Part shown: positions 16,554 through 24,503 of the stretch, in pieces
Numbering within the stretch: the stretch's first letter is position 1
Layout of the letters: the number at the start of each line of letters is the position of its first letter
Source of the DNA: Flavobacteriales bacterium
GTDB lineage: Bacteria; Bacteroidota; Bacteroidia; Flavobacteriales_F; PHOS-HE28
Assembly (NCBI GenBank): GCA_016788205.1
Contig: JAEUTA010000018.1
Location: 1 to 41,105 of the forward strand
Direction of reading: 5' to 3'
DNA: 41,105 bases
Notes under the pieces: generated by a model
Seen by the model: only the letters and a program-made list of their open reading frames with translations
Database searches by the model: none
What the model was told of the DNA's origin: nothing
Made by a program: the position numbers and the translations under genes

Positions 16554-18035
16554 ATGGAGAACCCAAGTGGGCTGCCTCGCGTAGAAGAGCCGATCCGCTC
16601 TCCGCAAGGACGGCGGCACACCATGCCACAGGGCTTCCACCAACTCGATCTGCGCGCGCAGAACTCACACATCAGTCGTGTGGTGTTCCGCCTCATGTCC
16701 AAGGCCATGGCCGCTGGCGCGTTGTGTTGGTTCGGCATTGCACTGGTGTTGGGGCTGTACATCCAGTCCCTGGTACCCCTTGCCTATTTGTTGCTTACAG
16801 CCTTGAACCTGCACCTGACGAAAGATCAGGGATCGCATGGCTTTCCGGCGATCACCCAGATGCTGTTCAGCATCATACTACCATTCGTCATGCAAATGAT
16901 GCTGGGCGGGATGATGACCAGCGGAGTGATGATGTTCTGGTCCTTCGCCGCGTTGGGCGGAGCGCTCACCTATCGGCGGTACTACATGATCGCGATCTGG
17001 TCCGGCCTGGAGATCGTGCTCATAACCGCGTTCTGCTTACTCGACCCCACGGTACATGTCGGGGATCCAGAAGCCTTGAACAACCTACCCGCTTTCAAGA
17101 CGCTCATCGCCATCAATCTGTTGGGCCCCTGCTTCATCCTTCTTGCAACTGCATTCCATTTCGTGAAGACCCAAGGGAGGGTACGCAAGCACAACCACGA
17201 AATGAAGGCCTTGCTAGCCGAAAGCAACGAGCGGTTGGAACGGCGGAACATGGAAATGGACGCCAGTCTCCGGTATGCCCGGACCATCCAGTCAGCGCTA
17301 TTGCCCGATCTGAAGAACTCGCCGGGATCCATCGTTGACGGACTTCTGCTCTATCGCCCGAAGGACCACGTGGGAGGCGACCTTCTCTGGCAGGGCAAAC
17401 ACGGCGCACATCACCTTATCGCGGTGATGGATTGCACGGGCCACGGTGTTCCGGGGGCCTTGTTGACCGTGATCGTACACAACCTCTTGAACGAGGTGGT
17501 ACTGTTGCGTGGACATACCGACCCTGCAACGATCGTTGCGGAGGTCGTGAAGCGCATCCCACAACTGCTGCAACGCTCCACCGGCATCTACCAGGATGGT
17601 GTGGAATTGGCGGTGATCCGCATCGACCAAGAGAACGGTGAACATCTATTCGCAGGCACCGGACTGGGATTGATCGTCGTAAACGGTGTTGAACACACGA
17701 TCCTCGCTGGGGGTAAATCACTTCTGCGGGAACACGACCGTCTGCGACCCGACACGATACGGACCAGCCGGCTCGACCTACCGACCGGCTCGCGGCTCTA
17801 TGCCTTCACGGATGGGTTCTGGCACCAGTTCGGTGGCGCACAGGGCCGTAAATTCTCTCGCGCCCGTTTGACCAGGGAGATCATCGGCATGAGCACCTTG
17901 ACCTGGCCTGAGCAGCAACTCCTCCTGGAACGCATCCTGGACGATTGGCGCGGTTCACATGAACAAGTGGACGACATCCTTGTGCTCGGTTTCGAACCGG
18001 TGCTGCAAGTGGCCCTGAAAAGCCAACGCGCCTGA
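16554..18035 (+). CDS. Membrane SpoIIE-type Ser/Thr phosphatase
   Basis: A 493-residue protein. The N-terminal half has about five to six hydrophobic helices (about residues 45-215), then a short coiled coil (ESNERLERRNMEMDASLRYARTIQ). A PP2C-like SpoIIE domain follows: SALLPD, a metal-site GGDLLW and DCTGHGVPGALLT, and ending ILVLGF. Such Bacteroidota proteins are thought to dephosphorylate STAS anti-anti-sigma partners. The usual VSGDFYW core is VGGDLLW here, with the metal-binding Asp kept. ATG 16554 is preferred; a start at 16623 (MPQGFHQLDL) is possible. It diverges from recQ. Confidence 0.85.
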   Translation: MENPSGLPRVEEPIRSPQGRRHTMPQGFHQLDLRAQNSHISRVVFRLMSKAMAAGALCWFGIALVLGLYIQSLVPLAYLLLTALNLHLTKDQGSHGFPAITQMLFSIILPFVMQMMLGGMMTSGVMMFWSFAALGGALTYRRYYMIAIWSGLEIVLITAFCLLDPTVHVGDPEALNNLPAFKTLIAINLLGPCFILLATAFHFVKTQGRVRKHNHEMKALLAESNERLERRNMEMDASLRYARTIQSALLPDLKNSPGSIVDGLLLYRPKDHVGGDLLWQGKHGAHHLIAVMDCTGHGVPGALLTVIVHNLLNEVVLLRGHTDPATIVAEVVKRIPQLLQRSTGIYQDGVELAVIRIDQENGEHLFAGTGLGLIVVNGVEHTILAGGKSLLREHDRLRPDTIRTSRLDLPTGSRLYAFTDGFWHQFGGAQGRKFSRARLTREIIGMSTLTWPEQQLLLERILDDWRGSHEQVDDILVLGFEPVLQVALKSQRA

Positions 18036-18075
18036 ACTGCATCGACCTGTTGACCGAGCCTCTCCACGGAACAAT

Positions 18076-18120
18076 GTTTCAGTATTATTTGGAAGTTCGC
18101 AATGATCAAGAATACATTTG
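18076..18120 (+). promoter_or_regulatory. Promoter and operator of GbsR-type regulator
   Basis: A -33 TTTG (18088-18091) and a -7 TACATTTG (18113-18120) are separated by 21 bp. Overlapping the -33 is GTTTCA-N8-TGGAAG (18076-18095), an imperfect version of the perfect inverted repeat at 18661-18680. The context AACAATGTTTCA / CACAATGTTTCA is also shared. The ATG at 18140 would follow a short leader. Supports autoregulation. Confidence 0.6.
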
Positions 18121-18139
18121 TCCCATCACGTTGAATGCC

Positions 18140-18640
18140 ATGGAACTCCACGAAGCCAAAGACAAGTTCATCCAAGCCTGGGGCGCGTTCGGCAGCCAGT
18201 GGGGCATCAACCGCAGCATGGCACAGGTACACGCGCTCTTGTTGATCAGCCCTGATCCCTTGAGCACCGAGGATGTGATGGAGCAGTTGAACATCAGCCG
18301 GGGCAACGCGAACATGAACCTGCGCGCCCTCATAGACTGGCACCTGGTGGACCGCGTGTTGCGTACTGGTGAGCGCCGCGAGTTCTTTCAGGCGGAGAAG
18401 GACGTGTGGAAGATCGCCACGCACATCACCCGCGAGCGGAAGAAGCGAGAGTTGGAGCCCATGGTACGCCTGCTCGGCGAGTTGAAGCAGACCAGCGGAA
18501 CAACGAATGAGACCAAAGCCTTCAAACAAATGGCACACGACCTCCACGACCTCACTAGCCGCATCGATGCCGTGCTGGAGCGCAGCACCCGCAGCGATGT
18601 GCAGTGGTTCCTGAAAGCCGCTTCCACCCTGCTCCGGTGA
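18140..18640 (+). CDS. GbsR/MarR-type transcriptional regulator
   Basis: A 166-residue winged-helix regulator of the GbsR branch. It has the characteristic N-terminal AKDKFIQAWGAFGSQWGINRSMAQVHALLLIS, the recognition region TEDVMEQLNISRGNANMNLRALIDW, a wing RVLRTGERREFF, and a C-terminal helical dimerisation region. The ATG at 18140 begins at the usual point; the upstream open frame to 18050 runs through the promoter. The operator-like sequence before this gene recurs just before the methyltransferase gene, so it probably controls itself and 18691-20372. Inducer unknown. Confidence 0.88.
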   Translation: MELHEAKDKFIQAWGAFGSQWGINRSMAQVHALLLISPDPLSTEDVMEQLNISRGNANMNLRALIDWHLVDRVLRTGERREFFQAEKDVWKIATHITRERKKRELEPMVRLLGELKQTSGTTNETKAFKQMAHDLHDLTSRIDAVLERSTRSDVQWFLKAASTLLR

Positions 18641-18660
18641 AGCTTCTTTCATAGCACAAT

Positions 18661-18680
18661 GTTTCATTATTTTCTGAAAC
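18661..18680 (+). promoter_or_regulatory. Operator before methyltransferase gene
   Basis: GTTTCA-N8-TGAAAC is a perfect 6-bp-arm inverted repeat ending 10 bp before the ATG at 18691. It matches the site before the regulator gene. A weak promoter, TTTC (18647-18650) and TATTTTCT (18669-18676), overlaps it, so binding would block initiation. Confidence 0.55.
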
Positions 18681-18690
18681 TTCAGCACAA

Positions 18691-19566
18691 ATGAACACCG
18701 CCTTCACCCTCCCACTAGCGAACACCGATCGCAGGACGAGCACAGGTGTGATCGACCACTTCCACGCGAGCGCAGCGCTGTACAAGGTCTGGAGCCCCGA
18801 GGGTCACCTCCATTTCGGCTATTGGGCCTGGCCTACACGGATGTGCGACCGGAAAGCCATGCTGGAGAACCTGGTGCATCGGGTGGTGCGCGAGTTGAAG
18901 CCCATGCCCGGTCAACGGTTCGCTGATCTCGGTTGCGGATACGGAAGTTCCGCGCGGCTGGTCGCAGGCACCTATACCACATGCGTCAGTGCATTTACCG
19001 TGGTGCCACAACAGGTGGAAGAAGGTCAGGCCGAAGCCGATCGCGAGGCGGTGGATGTTACCATGCACCTGCGCGACTTCCGCAGCACCGGGCTGGCTGA
19101 TGAAAGCATGGATGGCGTGTACGCGCTCGAAAGCCTATGCTACGACGATGGTCCCGGAAAACGCACTGTACTCGCCGAGGCCGCCCGCATCCTGAAGCCC
19201 GGCGGCCGCATCGCGCTGACGGATGGCTTCATCCTGAAAGCGCCCAAAGGCTGGCGCAAGCGCATGGTAGAGACCACCGAACGGGGTTGGGCGGTTCCTT
19301 GCTTTCCCCGTCAGCGCGCTTTCCTGAACGCACTTGAACGCGCCGGTTTCACCGATGTGCAGGTGCATGACCTGAGCTGGCGCGTAGGGCCGAGCGCGTT
19401 GCATGGCCTTCCCTTACTGGCCTGGACGTGGCTGCGCGAGCGTTTCACCGGTGCACGCCTCGATCCGCTGGAACGTGCGCACCTGAAAAGCTGCTTCAAT
19501 GGGATCCTGCTCGGCACGCAACGCGACCTCTTCCGCTACCTGCTGGTGACCGCCACGAAACGTTGA
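18691..19566 (+). CDS. SAM-dependent methyltransferase, class I
   Basis: A 291-residue Rossmann-fold methyltransferase. After an N-terminal HFHASAALYKVWSPEGHLHFGYW, typical of the tocopherol/sterol/ubiquinone methyltransferase group, comes the SAM motif FADLGCGYGSS (Asp79, Gly81, Gly83). LADESMDGVYALESLCY (post-II) and RILKPGGRIALTDGF (motif III) follow. The C-terminal part is helical with hydrophobic and basic stretches, suggesting a lipid-like substrate. An operator lies just upstream and two small paralogous membrane proteins follow within 4 and 12 bp, so the product may act on a membrane lipid or isoprenoid. That is inference. Confidence 0.82.
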   Translation: MNTAFTLPLANTDRRTSTGVIDHFHASAALYKVWSPEGHLHFGYWAWPTRMCDRKAMLENLVHRVVRELKPMPGQRFADLGCGYGSSARLVAGTYTTCVSAFTVVPQQVEEGQAEADREAVDVTMHLRDFRSTGLADESMDGVYALESLCYDDGPGKRTVLAEAARILKPGGRIALTDGFILKAPKGWRKRMVETTERGWAVPCFPRQRAFLNALERAGFTDVQVHDLSWRVGPSALHGLPLLAWTWLRERFTGARLDPLERAHLKSCFNGILLGTQRDLFRYLLVTATKR

Positions 19567-19569
19567 GCC

Positions 19570-19953
19570 ATGAACCTCAACCTGCTCAGCTACGCGATCT
19601 TCTTCCCCAGCATGCTGCTCATCGCCATGGGCGTAGCGCGCACATGCCATCGCAACGGGCGGGTGTGGATGCTCCGGATCTTCGACAACGACGCCGAACT
19701 CGTGGACGCCGTGAACAACGTGCTGCTCGTGGGCTGCTACACGGTGAACATCGGTTACCTGGCCCTGGTCACCAGTGCGTGGACCCACATCGAGACCTGG
19801 CCGCAGATGCTGGGCATGCTCAGCCAGCGGATCGCCATCATCCTCTTCAGCCTCGCCGGGCTGCACTACAACAACATCGCGGTACTCCTGATCTGGAGCC
19901 GCATCAAGCATCGTGTAACGACCGATGCTCATCGACCCTCGACGACAACCTAA
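19570..19953 (+). CDS. Small membrane protein, paralogue A
   Basis: A 127-residue protein with three hydrophobic helices (about residues 5-24, 45-68 and 86-108). It begins 4 bp after the methyltransferase gene. The region VARTCHRNGRVWMLRIFDND...VNNVLLVGCYTVNIGYLAL aligns with VARTLFRNARVFMLDIFKGK...TNRLFEVGFYLLNVGYALL in the next gene, so the two are diverged tandem duplicates. No named family recognised. Its position suggests a function tied to the methyltransferase product. Confidence 0.75.
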   Translation: MNLNLLSYAIFFPSMLLIAMGVARTCHRNGRVWMLRIFDNDAELVDAVNNVLLVGCYTVNIGYLALVTSAWTHIETWPQMLGMLSQRIAIILFSLAGLHYNNIAVLLIWSRIKHRVTTDAHRPSTTT

Positions 19954-19964
19954 CATCCACTGCC

Positions 19965-20372
19965 ATGACCAACAAGATCGTCCTGACCTACCTGTTCTAC
20001 CTGCCCTTGGCGCTCGGCCTCACGCTCTATGTCGCACGCACGCTTTTCCGCAATGCGCGCGTGTTCATGCTGGACATCTTCAAGGGGAAGGAGGACATCG
20101 CCCTCGCCACAAACCGCCTGTTCGAAGTGGGCTTCTACCTCTTGAACGTCGGCTATGCACTCTTGATCCTCAAGGTGGATGCCGACCACAGCGATGTCTT
20201 CAACAGCGACCAACACGTGGTGGAGACCCTGGCCAGCAAATTGGGCGGTTTCGCGCTCTACCTCGGCGGCATGCTCTTCCTCAACCTGTACCTCTTCTTC
20301 CGTGGTCGCCGCAAAAGCAGGCAGAACATGACGCCTCCTACGGTGCCAGTGGTAGCTGCTCCCGCGCGCTGA
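19965..20372 (+). CDS. Small membrane protein, paralogue B
   Basis: A 135-residue protein with three predicted helices, paralogous to the preceding gene (see the RN-[GA]-RV-x-ML-x-IF core after helix 1). Its C-terminal tail is basic and Pro-rich. It starts 12 bp after paralogue A. The ATG at 19965 (MTNKIVLTYL) was chosen; the frame is open to 19428 only because it shadows the other genes. A heteromeric complex of A and B is plausible. Confidence 0.75.
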   Translation: MTNKIVLTYLFYLPLALGLTLYVARTLFRNARVFMLDIFKGKEDIALATNRLFEVGFYLLNVGYALLILKVDADHSDVFNSDQHVVETLASKLGGFALYLGGMLFLNLYLFFRGRRKSRQNMTPPTVPVVAAPAR

Positions 20373-20419
20373 ACACTTGACAGCATCGTACTTCCCGATA
20401 CCTTCCACACCGAAGAACC

Positions 20420-21748
20420 ATGACACGCCTGCGCTACATTCTATTGACCATTGGTTCGCTCGCTATCACCTACCTGCTTCTACGGCTCTCGGTGATGGGT
20501 GTGAAGCGCGAGTTGTTCCTCTTTCCGAATGCCTGGCAATTCCTCGATCCGTTCCGGCTTTTGGCGGCCGAGGGGCCGCCATTGGTACTTGCTGTCCTCA
20601 TTCACATGTGCTTCACTGTTATGCTTGTTTACATGAGCATGCGCCGAGCTCGGGATGCAGGATGGAAGTCGTGGATCGGCCTTCTCGCGACCCTACCATT
20701 GGTGCGTCTGTTCATTTTCACTGCGTTGGCCGTAGTACCGAGCCTACGCCATACGAGTGCCTTGGACGTTCCGCGTGCAGCCTGGTTGGACCGTTTGATC
20801 CCCGTGAGCCGCATGGGCAGTGCAGTGGCTTCGATCCTGCTCACCATCCTGCTGGTCCTTCCATTGGGAATGTTGAATGTTCGTGTGCTCGACGAGTACG
20901 GACTTGCGCTCTTCATCGGCCTTCCTTTCATCCTTGGTGCGGTGAGCGCATTCCTCTACAACCACCATCATGCCCGACGCCTTGCGCAGAGCATCGGCAT
21001 CGCTCTACTAACCGTAAGCCTCACGTTACTTGCCATTTTCCTATTCGCGATGGAAGGGCTTCTGTGCCTGGTCATGGCCGCACCGATCGTCTACTTTATC
21101 GCGTTGGCCGGTGCGCTGGTGGGCCATGCCCTTGCACAGCGCACTCCGGGAGGTGCACCGGCCATGATGATATTCATACTCCTGGCTCCGGCACTATCGG
21201 GCTTCGAGGCCGCACACCCCACGGCGAAGCCGCTGTTCTCCGTGATCACTGCGATGCGGGTGGAGGCATCTCCGCAGGCAGTCTGGAATGAGCTCGTGGC
21301 GTTCTCGCGCATGGAAGAACCCGATGAGCTCCTTTTCAACGCTGGGATCAGCTACCCGGTGGAAGCGCGTATCGAGGGCACTGGTGTAGGAGCCTGTAGG
21401 TATTGCTGGTTCAATACGGGACCCTTCGTAGAACCCATAACGGTTTGGGATGAGCCACACCTCTTGGCGTTCACCGTGGTCGACGATCCCCCGCCTCTGA
21501 CCGAGCTCACCATCTACGAGCATATCGATGCACCGCACGTGGACGGCTTCTTCCGAAGCCGGAATGGGCAATTCAAGTTGATCGAAGGACCGGACGGAAG
21601 CACACTGCTCGAGGGAACGACATGGTATACCCACGATATCTGGCCCACGTGGTATTGGCGCTACTGGAGTGATGCCATCCTGCACCGTATACACGGTCGC
21701 GTATTGGAACACATCAAGAAAGAGGCGGAAAGCGAGGTCCATCGATAG
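20420..21748 (+). CDS. Multi-pass membrane protein with SRPBCC domain
   Basis: A 442-residue protein with two parts. Residues about 1-285 hold seven or so membrane helices and include SMRRARDAGWKSWIGLLATLPLV, which resembles the RCrDiGxSGW-type core of DUF805 proteins. Residues about 290-440 look like an SRPBCC (START/polyketide-cyclase-like) ligand-binding domain: MRVEASPQAVWNELVAFSRMEEP, then FNTGPFVEPITVWDEPHLLAF and GTTWYTHDIWPTWYWRYW. It lies 47 bp after the small membrane protein pair and could belong to the same transcript. A lipid or hydrophobic ligand is inferred. Confidence 0.75.
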   Translation: MTRLRYILLTIGSLAITYLLLRLSVMGVKRELFLFPNAWQFLDPFRLLAAEGPPLVLAVLIHMCFTVMLVYMSMRRARDAGWKSWIGLLATLPLVRLFIFTALAVVPSLRHTSALDVPRAAWLDRLIPVSRMGSAVASILLTILLVLPLGMLNVRVLDEYGLALFIGLPFILGAVSAFLYNHHHARRLAQSIGIALLTVSLTLLAIFLFAMEGLLCLVMAAPIVYFIALAGALVGHALAQRTPGGAPAMMIFILLAPALSGFEAAHPTAKPLFSVITAMRVEASPQAVWNELVAFSRMEEPDELLFNAGISYPVEARIEGTGVGACRYCWFNTGPFVEPITVWDEPHLLAFTVVDDPPPLTELTIYEHIDAPHVDGFFRSRNGQFKLIEGPDGSTLLEGTTWYTHDIWPTWYWRYWSDAILHRIHGRVLEHIKKEAESEVHR

Positions 21749-21760
21749 GGGTACAAGCTC

Positions 21761-21805
21761 AGTGCGTTGTCATTCAGGTAGAGCCTACTTCGATGACAAC
21801 GCACT
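21761..21805. repeat. Perfect 13-bp inverted repeat
   Basis: AGTGCGTTGTCAT (21761-21773) and ATGACAACGCACT (21793-21805) are exact reverse complements around a 19-nt spacer that itself holds GTAG-AGC-CTAC. It lies between the SRPBCC gene stop (21748) and the next gene. No T tract follows, so a dimeric operator or a structured 3' end fits as well as a terminator. Confidence 0.75.
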
Positions 21806-21831
21806 TCCCTACCTTCGGAACAGTTCTGCAC

Positions 21832-22437
21832 ATGCGCTTCTCCCGCTGTTTCTCTCCCGCCCGCTTCGGGGCTGTTCTGGCCGTGCTTCTGGCACTGACC
21901 GCTCAAGCCCAGCAGAGCCGTTTCGACATCTGGAAAGGCAACGACATCGTGGGCAGCATACTTGCCAAACGCGTGGTGGACGGAGAGCGTACGCAGTACC
22001 TGATGACCTCGTACTCCGCGTTCGATATCGTGTGGAAGCAGGAAGTGAGCTCGCTCGTTTCCACGGAATACCGCAACGGAGAATTGTCCAAGTGCCACTC
22101 CAACATGACGGTGAACGGCAACATGCGGGACAGCAGCCACTACGCGGCGAAGGGTGAAGGAGCCAGCTGCTACGTTCACCCCGATGAACGCTTCCTGCAT
22201 GAAGGCCGTGTGGAATGGACCACGGCGCGGATGTACTTCGAGGAACCCGTAGGCCAGCGCAGCATCTTCGTGGAAAGCGTCCTGAAACACTGTCCGCTCA
22301 CCCACCTCGGCGATGGTCGCTACCGGTTGGTGCTGCCGGATGACAAGGTGAACGTCTATGCATACCGTGACGGACGGTTGGAGGAGATCCACGTGGATCG
22401 TAACCTGGTGGATCTGGTGTTCAAGCGGGATAGTTAG
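21832..22437 (+). CDS. Exported protein resembling DUF6134
   Basis: A 201-residue protein with a signal peptide (MRFSRCFSPARFGAVLAVLL to about AQAQ). The beta-rich mature part, FDIWKGNDIVGSILAKRVVDGERTQYLM, then TEYRNGELSKCHSNMTVNGN and a C-terminal YRDGRLEEIHV, resembles the periplasmic DUF6134-type proteins of Bacteroidota, whose role is unknown. The assignment is by eye. ATG 21832 fits the signal peptide; the alternative at 21793 lies inside the inverted repeat. Confidence 0.65.
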   Translation: MRFSRCFSPARFGAVLAVLLALTAQAQQSRFDIWKGNDIVGSILAKRVVDGERTQYLMTSYSAFDIVWKQEVSSLVSTEYRNGELSKCHSNMTVNGNMRDSSHYAAKGEGASCYVHPDERFLHEGRVEWTTARMYFEEPVGQRSIFVESVLKHCPLTHLGDGRYRLVLPDDKVNVYAYRDGRLEEIHVDRNLVDLVFKRDS

Positions 22438-22519
22438 GCGTTACGCGGAGCACGCCCGGCCATTCAACCCGATGGCCCACCGTTCGTGTAAGCGTTCCCG
22501 ACCAAGCAGGGGCACCCGG

Positions 22520-22527
22520 TAAATTCG
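22520..22527 (+). promoter_or_regulatory. -7-like element of efflux operon
   Basis: TAAATTCG, one base from TAnnTTTG, lies 20 bp before the ABC ATPase ATG. No -33 partner is clear. Confidence 0.3.
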
Positions 22528-22547
22528 TCCCCGTCAGTACCGCCACC

Positions 22548-23270
22548 ATGATCGACCTGAAAGGGATCCGCAAAGCCTATATCACGGGCAATACCCCGCT
22601 CCAGGTCCTTAAAGGCATCGACCTGGAGATCGCCAAGGGCGAGCTGGTGAGCATCATGGGATCCTCGGGCAGCGGTAAATCCACGTTGCTCAACATCATC
22701 GGCATCCTGGACAACTACGACAGCGGCTCCTACCACCTGGACGGCATGCTCATCAAGGGCCAGGGGGAAACGGAGAGCGCGCTGTTGCGGAGCAAGTACA
22801 TCGGCTTCGTGTTCCAGAGCTTCAACCTGATCACCTTCAAGAACGCGGTGGAGAACGTGGCCTTGCCGCTGTACTACCAAGGCATGAACAAGGCGCGGCG
22901 CAATGCGAAGGCCATGGAACTGCTGGAGCAGGTGGGCTTGCGCGATTGGGCCGACCACATGCCCAACCAGTTGAGCGGTGGTCAGAAACAACGTGTCGCC
23001 ATCGCCCGTGCATTGGCCGCTGATCCGAAGATCATCCTTGCTGACGAACCCACCGGTGCGTTGGATAGCACCACCAGCGATGAAGTGATGGCCCTGCTGA
23101 AACAGGTGAACCGCGACCTGGGTCACACGGTGGTGATCGTCACGCACGAGAACGACGTTGCGGCGCAGACCCAACGCGTCATACGCCTGAAGGACGGACT
23201 GATCGAAAGCACCAATGCCGCTGTGAAGGCCGATGGCCTCGGCGATCACCCCCACAAGCATGTTCGATAG
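22548..23270 (+). CDS. MacB/LolD-type ABC transporter ATPase
   Basis: A 240-residue ATPase that would power the two permeases encoded next. Walker A is GSSGSGKST with Lys44, the Q loop lies in GFVFQSFNL, the signature is LSGGQKQR, Walker B is IILADEPTGALD and the switch histidine lies in IVTHE. The insert pattern and the LDSTTSDEVMALL region fit the MacB/LolD family, which drives mechanotransmission rather than classic import. The next gene starts 11 bp before this one ends. Likely first gene of a four-gene operon. Confidence 0.94.
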   Translation: MIDLKGIRKAYITGNTPLQVLKGIDLEIAKGELVSIMGSSGSGKSTLLNIIGILDNYDSGSYHLDGMLIKGQGETESALLRSKYIGFVFQSFNLITFKNAVENVALPLYYQGMNKARRNAKAMELLEQVGLRDWADHMPNQLSGGQKQRVAIARALAADPKIILADEPTGALDSTTSDEVMALLKQVNRDLGHTVVIVTHENDVAAQTQRVIRLKDGLIESTNAAVKADGLGDHPHKHVR

Positions 23271-24501
23271 CGAGCAGTGGCGCGAGGTGTTCGACAACAT
23301 CGCCAAGAACAAGCTTCGGGCGATACTCACGGGTGTGAGCGTGTTCACCGGGATCTTCATGCTCATCATCCTGCTCGGTGCCGGGCGTGGCTTGCGCAAC
23401 GGGTTCGAACATGGCTTCAAGGGCAACGCCATCAATGCCATCCATATCTGGGGTGGTGTCACGAGCCTGCCTTACAAGGGCTTGTTGCCGAACCGCGAAG
23501 TGCAACTGACCAACGAGGATCTCATCGCCATCAAGCAAGGCCTTGCTGATGTGGACAAGAGCACCGGCAAATACCGGTTGTGGCGCGGCGAAAGCCTGTT
23601 GAACTACAAGGAGAAATACGGCAACTACGGCATACACGGCATCGAGCCCGAGTTCATCCATCTGCAGGACCAGACCATTCAACTGGGCCGTTGGATCAAC
23701 GACCAGGACATGGCCGAAGGGCGCAAGGTGCTGGTGATCGCAACGGACTCACGCGAGAAGCTCTTCGGCACGGCCGATCCCCTGCAGGAATGGGTGCAGG
23801 TGAACGGCATCCCCTTCCAGGTCGTTGGCGTGTACAAGTTCGAGTCCGGTCGCAGGCAGAACGATCGCAGCCAGGTCTTCATCCCGCTCAGCACGGCACA
23901 ACGCGTCTTCGGTGCGAACGGCAAATTGGACCAGATCAGTTTCACACTGCATTCGAGCACGTTGGAGGGTTCGTTGCGAGCGGCCCAACGTGTGCGTTCC
24001 ATCCTCGCCAGCCGCCATCAGTTCGATGTGAACGACCCACGCGCCATCTGGGTGGAGAACAGTCTGGAGAATTACCTGCAATTCACCGGTGTTTTCACGG
24101 CCATCAACACCTTCATCTGGATCATGGGCATCGGCACCATCATCGCGGGGATCATGGGTGTGAGCAACATCATGCTGATCGTGGTGAAGGATCGGACGAA
24201 GGAGATCGGCATCCGCAAAGCGCTGGGGGCTACACCGGGCAATGTGATCACGCAAGTGATGCTGGAAGCCCTGGTGGTCACCGCGCTTGCCGGATACGGA
24301 GGCTTGTTGCTCGGCATCGGCACGTTGGAGAGCATCTCCACGCTACTGCCCGGCGGTCCCATGTTCCGCGATCCGGAGGTGAGCATGAGCATCGCCGTGC
24401 AAGCCTTGGTGCTGCTGATCGTCACCGGAACACTGGCAGGCTTGATCCCTGCACGGCGCGCAGCGCGTATCCGTCCCATTGAAGCACTACGCGACGAATA
24501 A
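23260..24501 (+). CDS. MacB-type ABC permease 1
   Basis: A 413-residue permease of the MacB/FtsX type: an N-terminal FDNIAKNKLRAILTGVSVFTGIFM helix, a periplasmic MacB_PCD domain (about residues 45-280), then three C-terminal helices of the FtsX domain with GVSNIMLIVVKDRTKEIGIRKALGATPGNV. The ATPase is a separate gene rather than fused as in E. coli MacB. ATG 23260 overlaps the ATPase gene by 11 bp, and 23233 is less likely. Probably pairs with permease 2 as a heterodimer. Confidence 0.92.
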   Translation: MFDSEQWREVFDNIAKNKLRAILTGVSVFTGIFMLIILLGAGRGLRNGFEHGFKGNAINAIHIWGGVTSLPYKGLLPNREVQLTNEDLIAIKQGLADVDKSTGKYRLWRGESLLNYKEKYGNYGIHGIEPEFIHLQDQTIQLGRWINDQDMAEGRKVLVIATDSREKLFGTADPLQEWVQVNGIPFQVVGVYKFESGRRQNDRSQVFIPLSTAQRVFGANGKLDQISFTLHSSTLEGSLRAAQRVRSILASRHQFDVNDPRAIWVENSLENYLQFTGVFTAINTFIWIMGIGTIIAGIMGVSNIMLIVVKDRTKEIGIRKALGATPGNVITQVMLEALVVTALAGYGGLLLGIGTLESISTLLPGGPMFRDPEVSMSIAVQALVLLIVTGTLAGLIPARRAARIRPIEALRDE

Positions 24502-24503
24502 CC

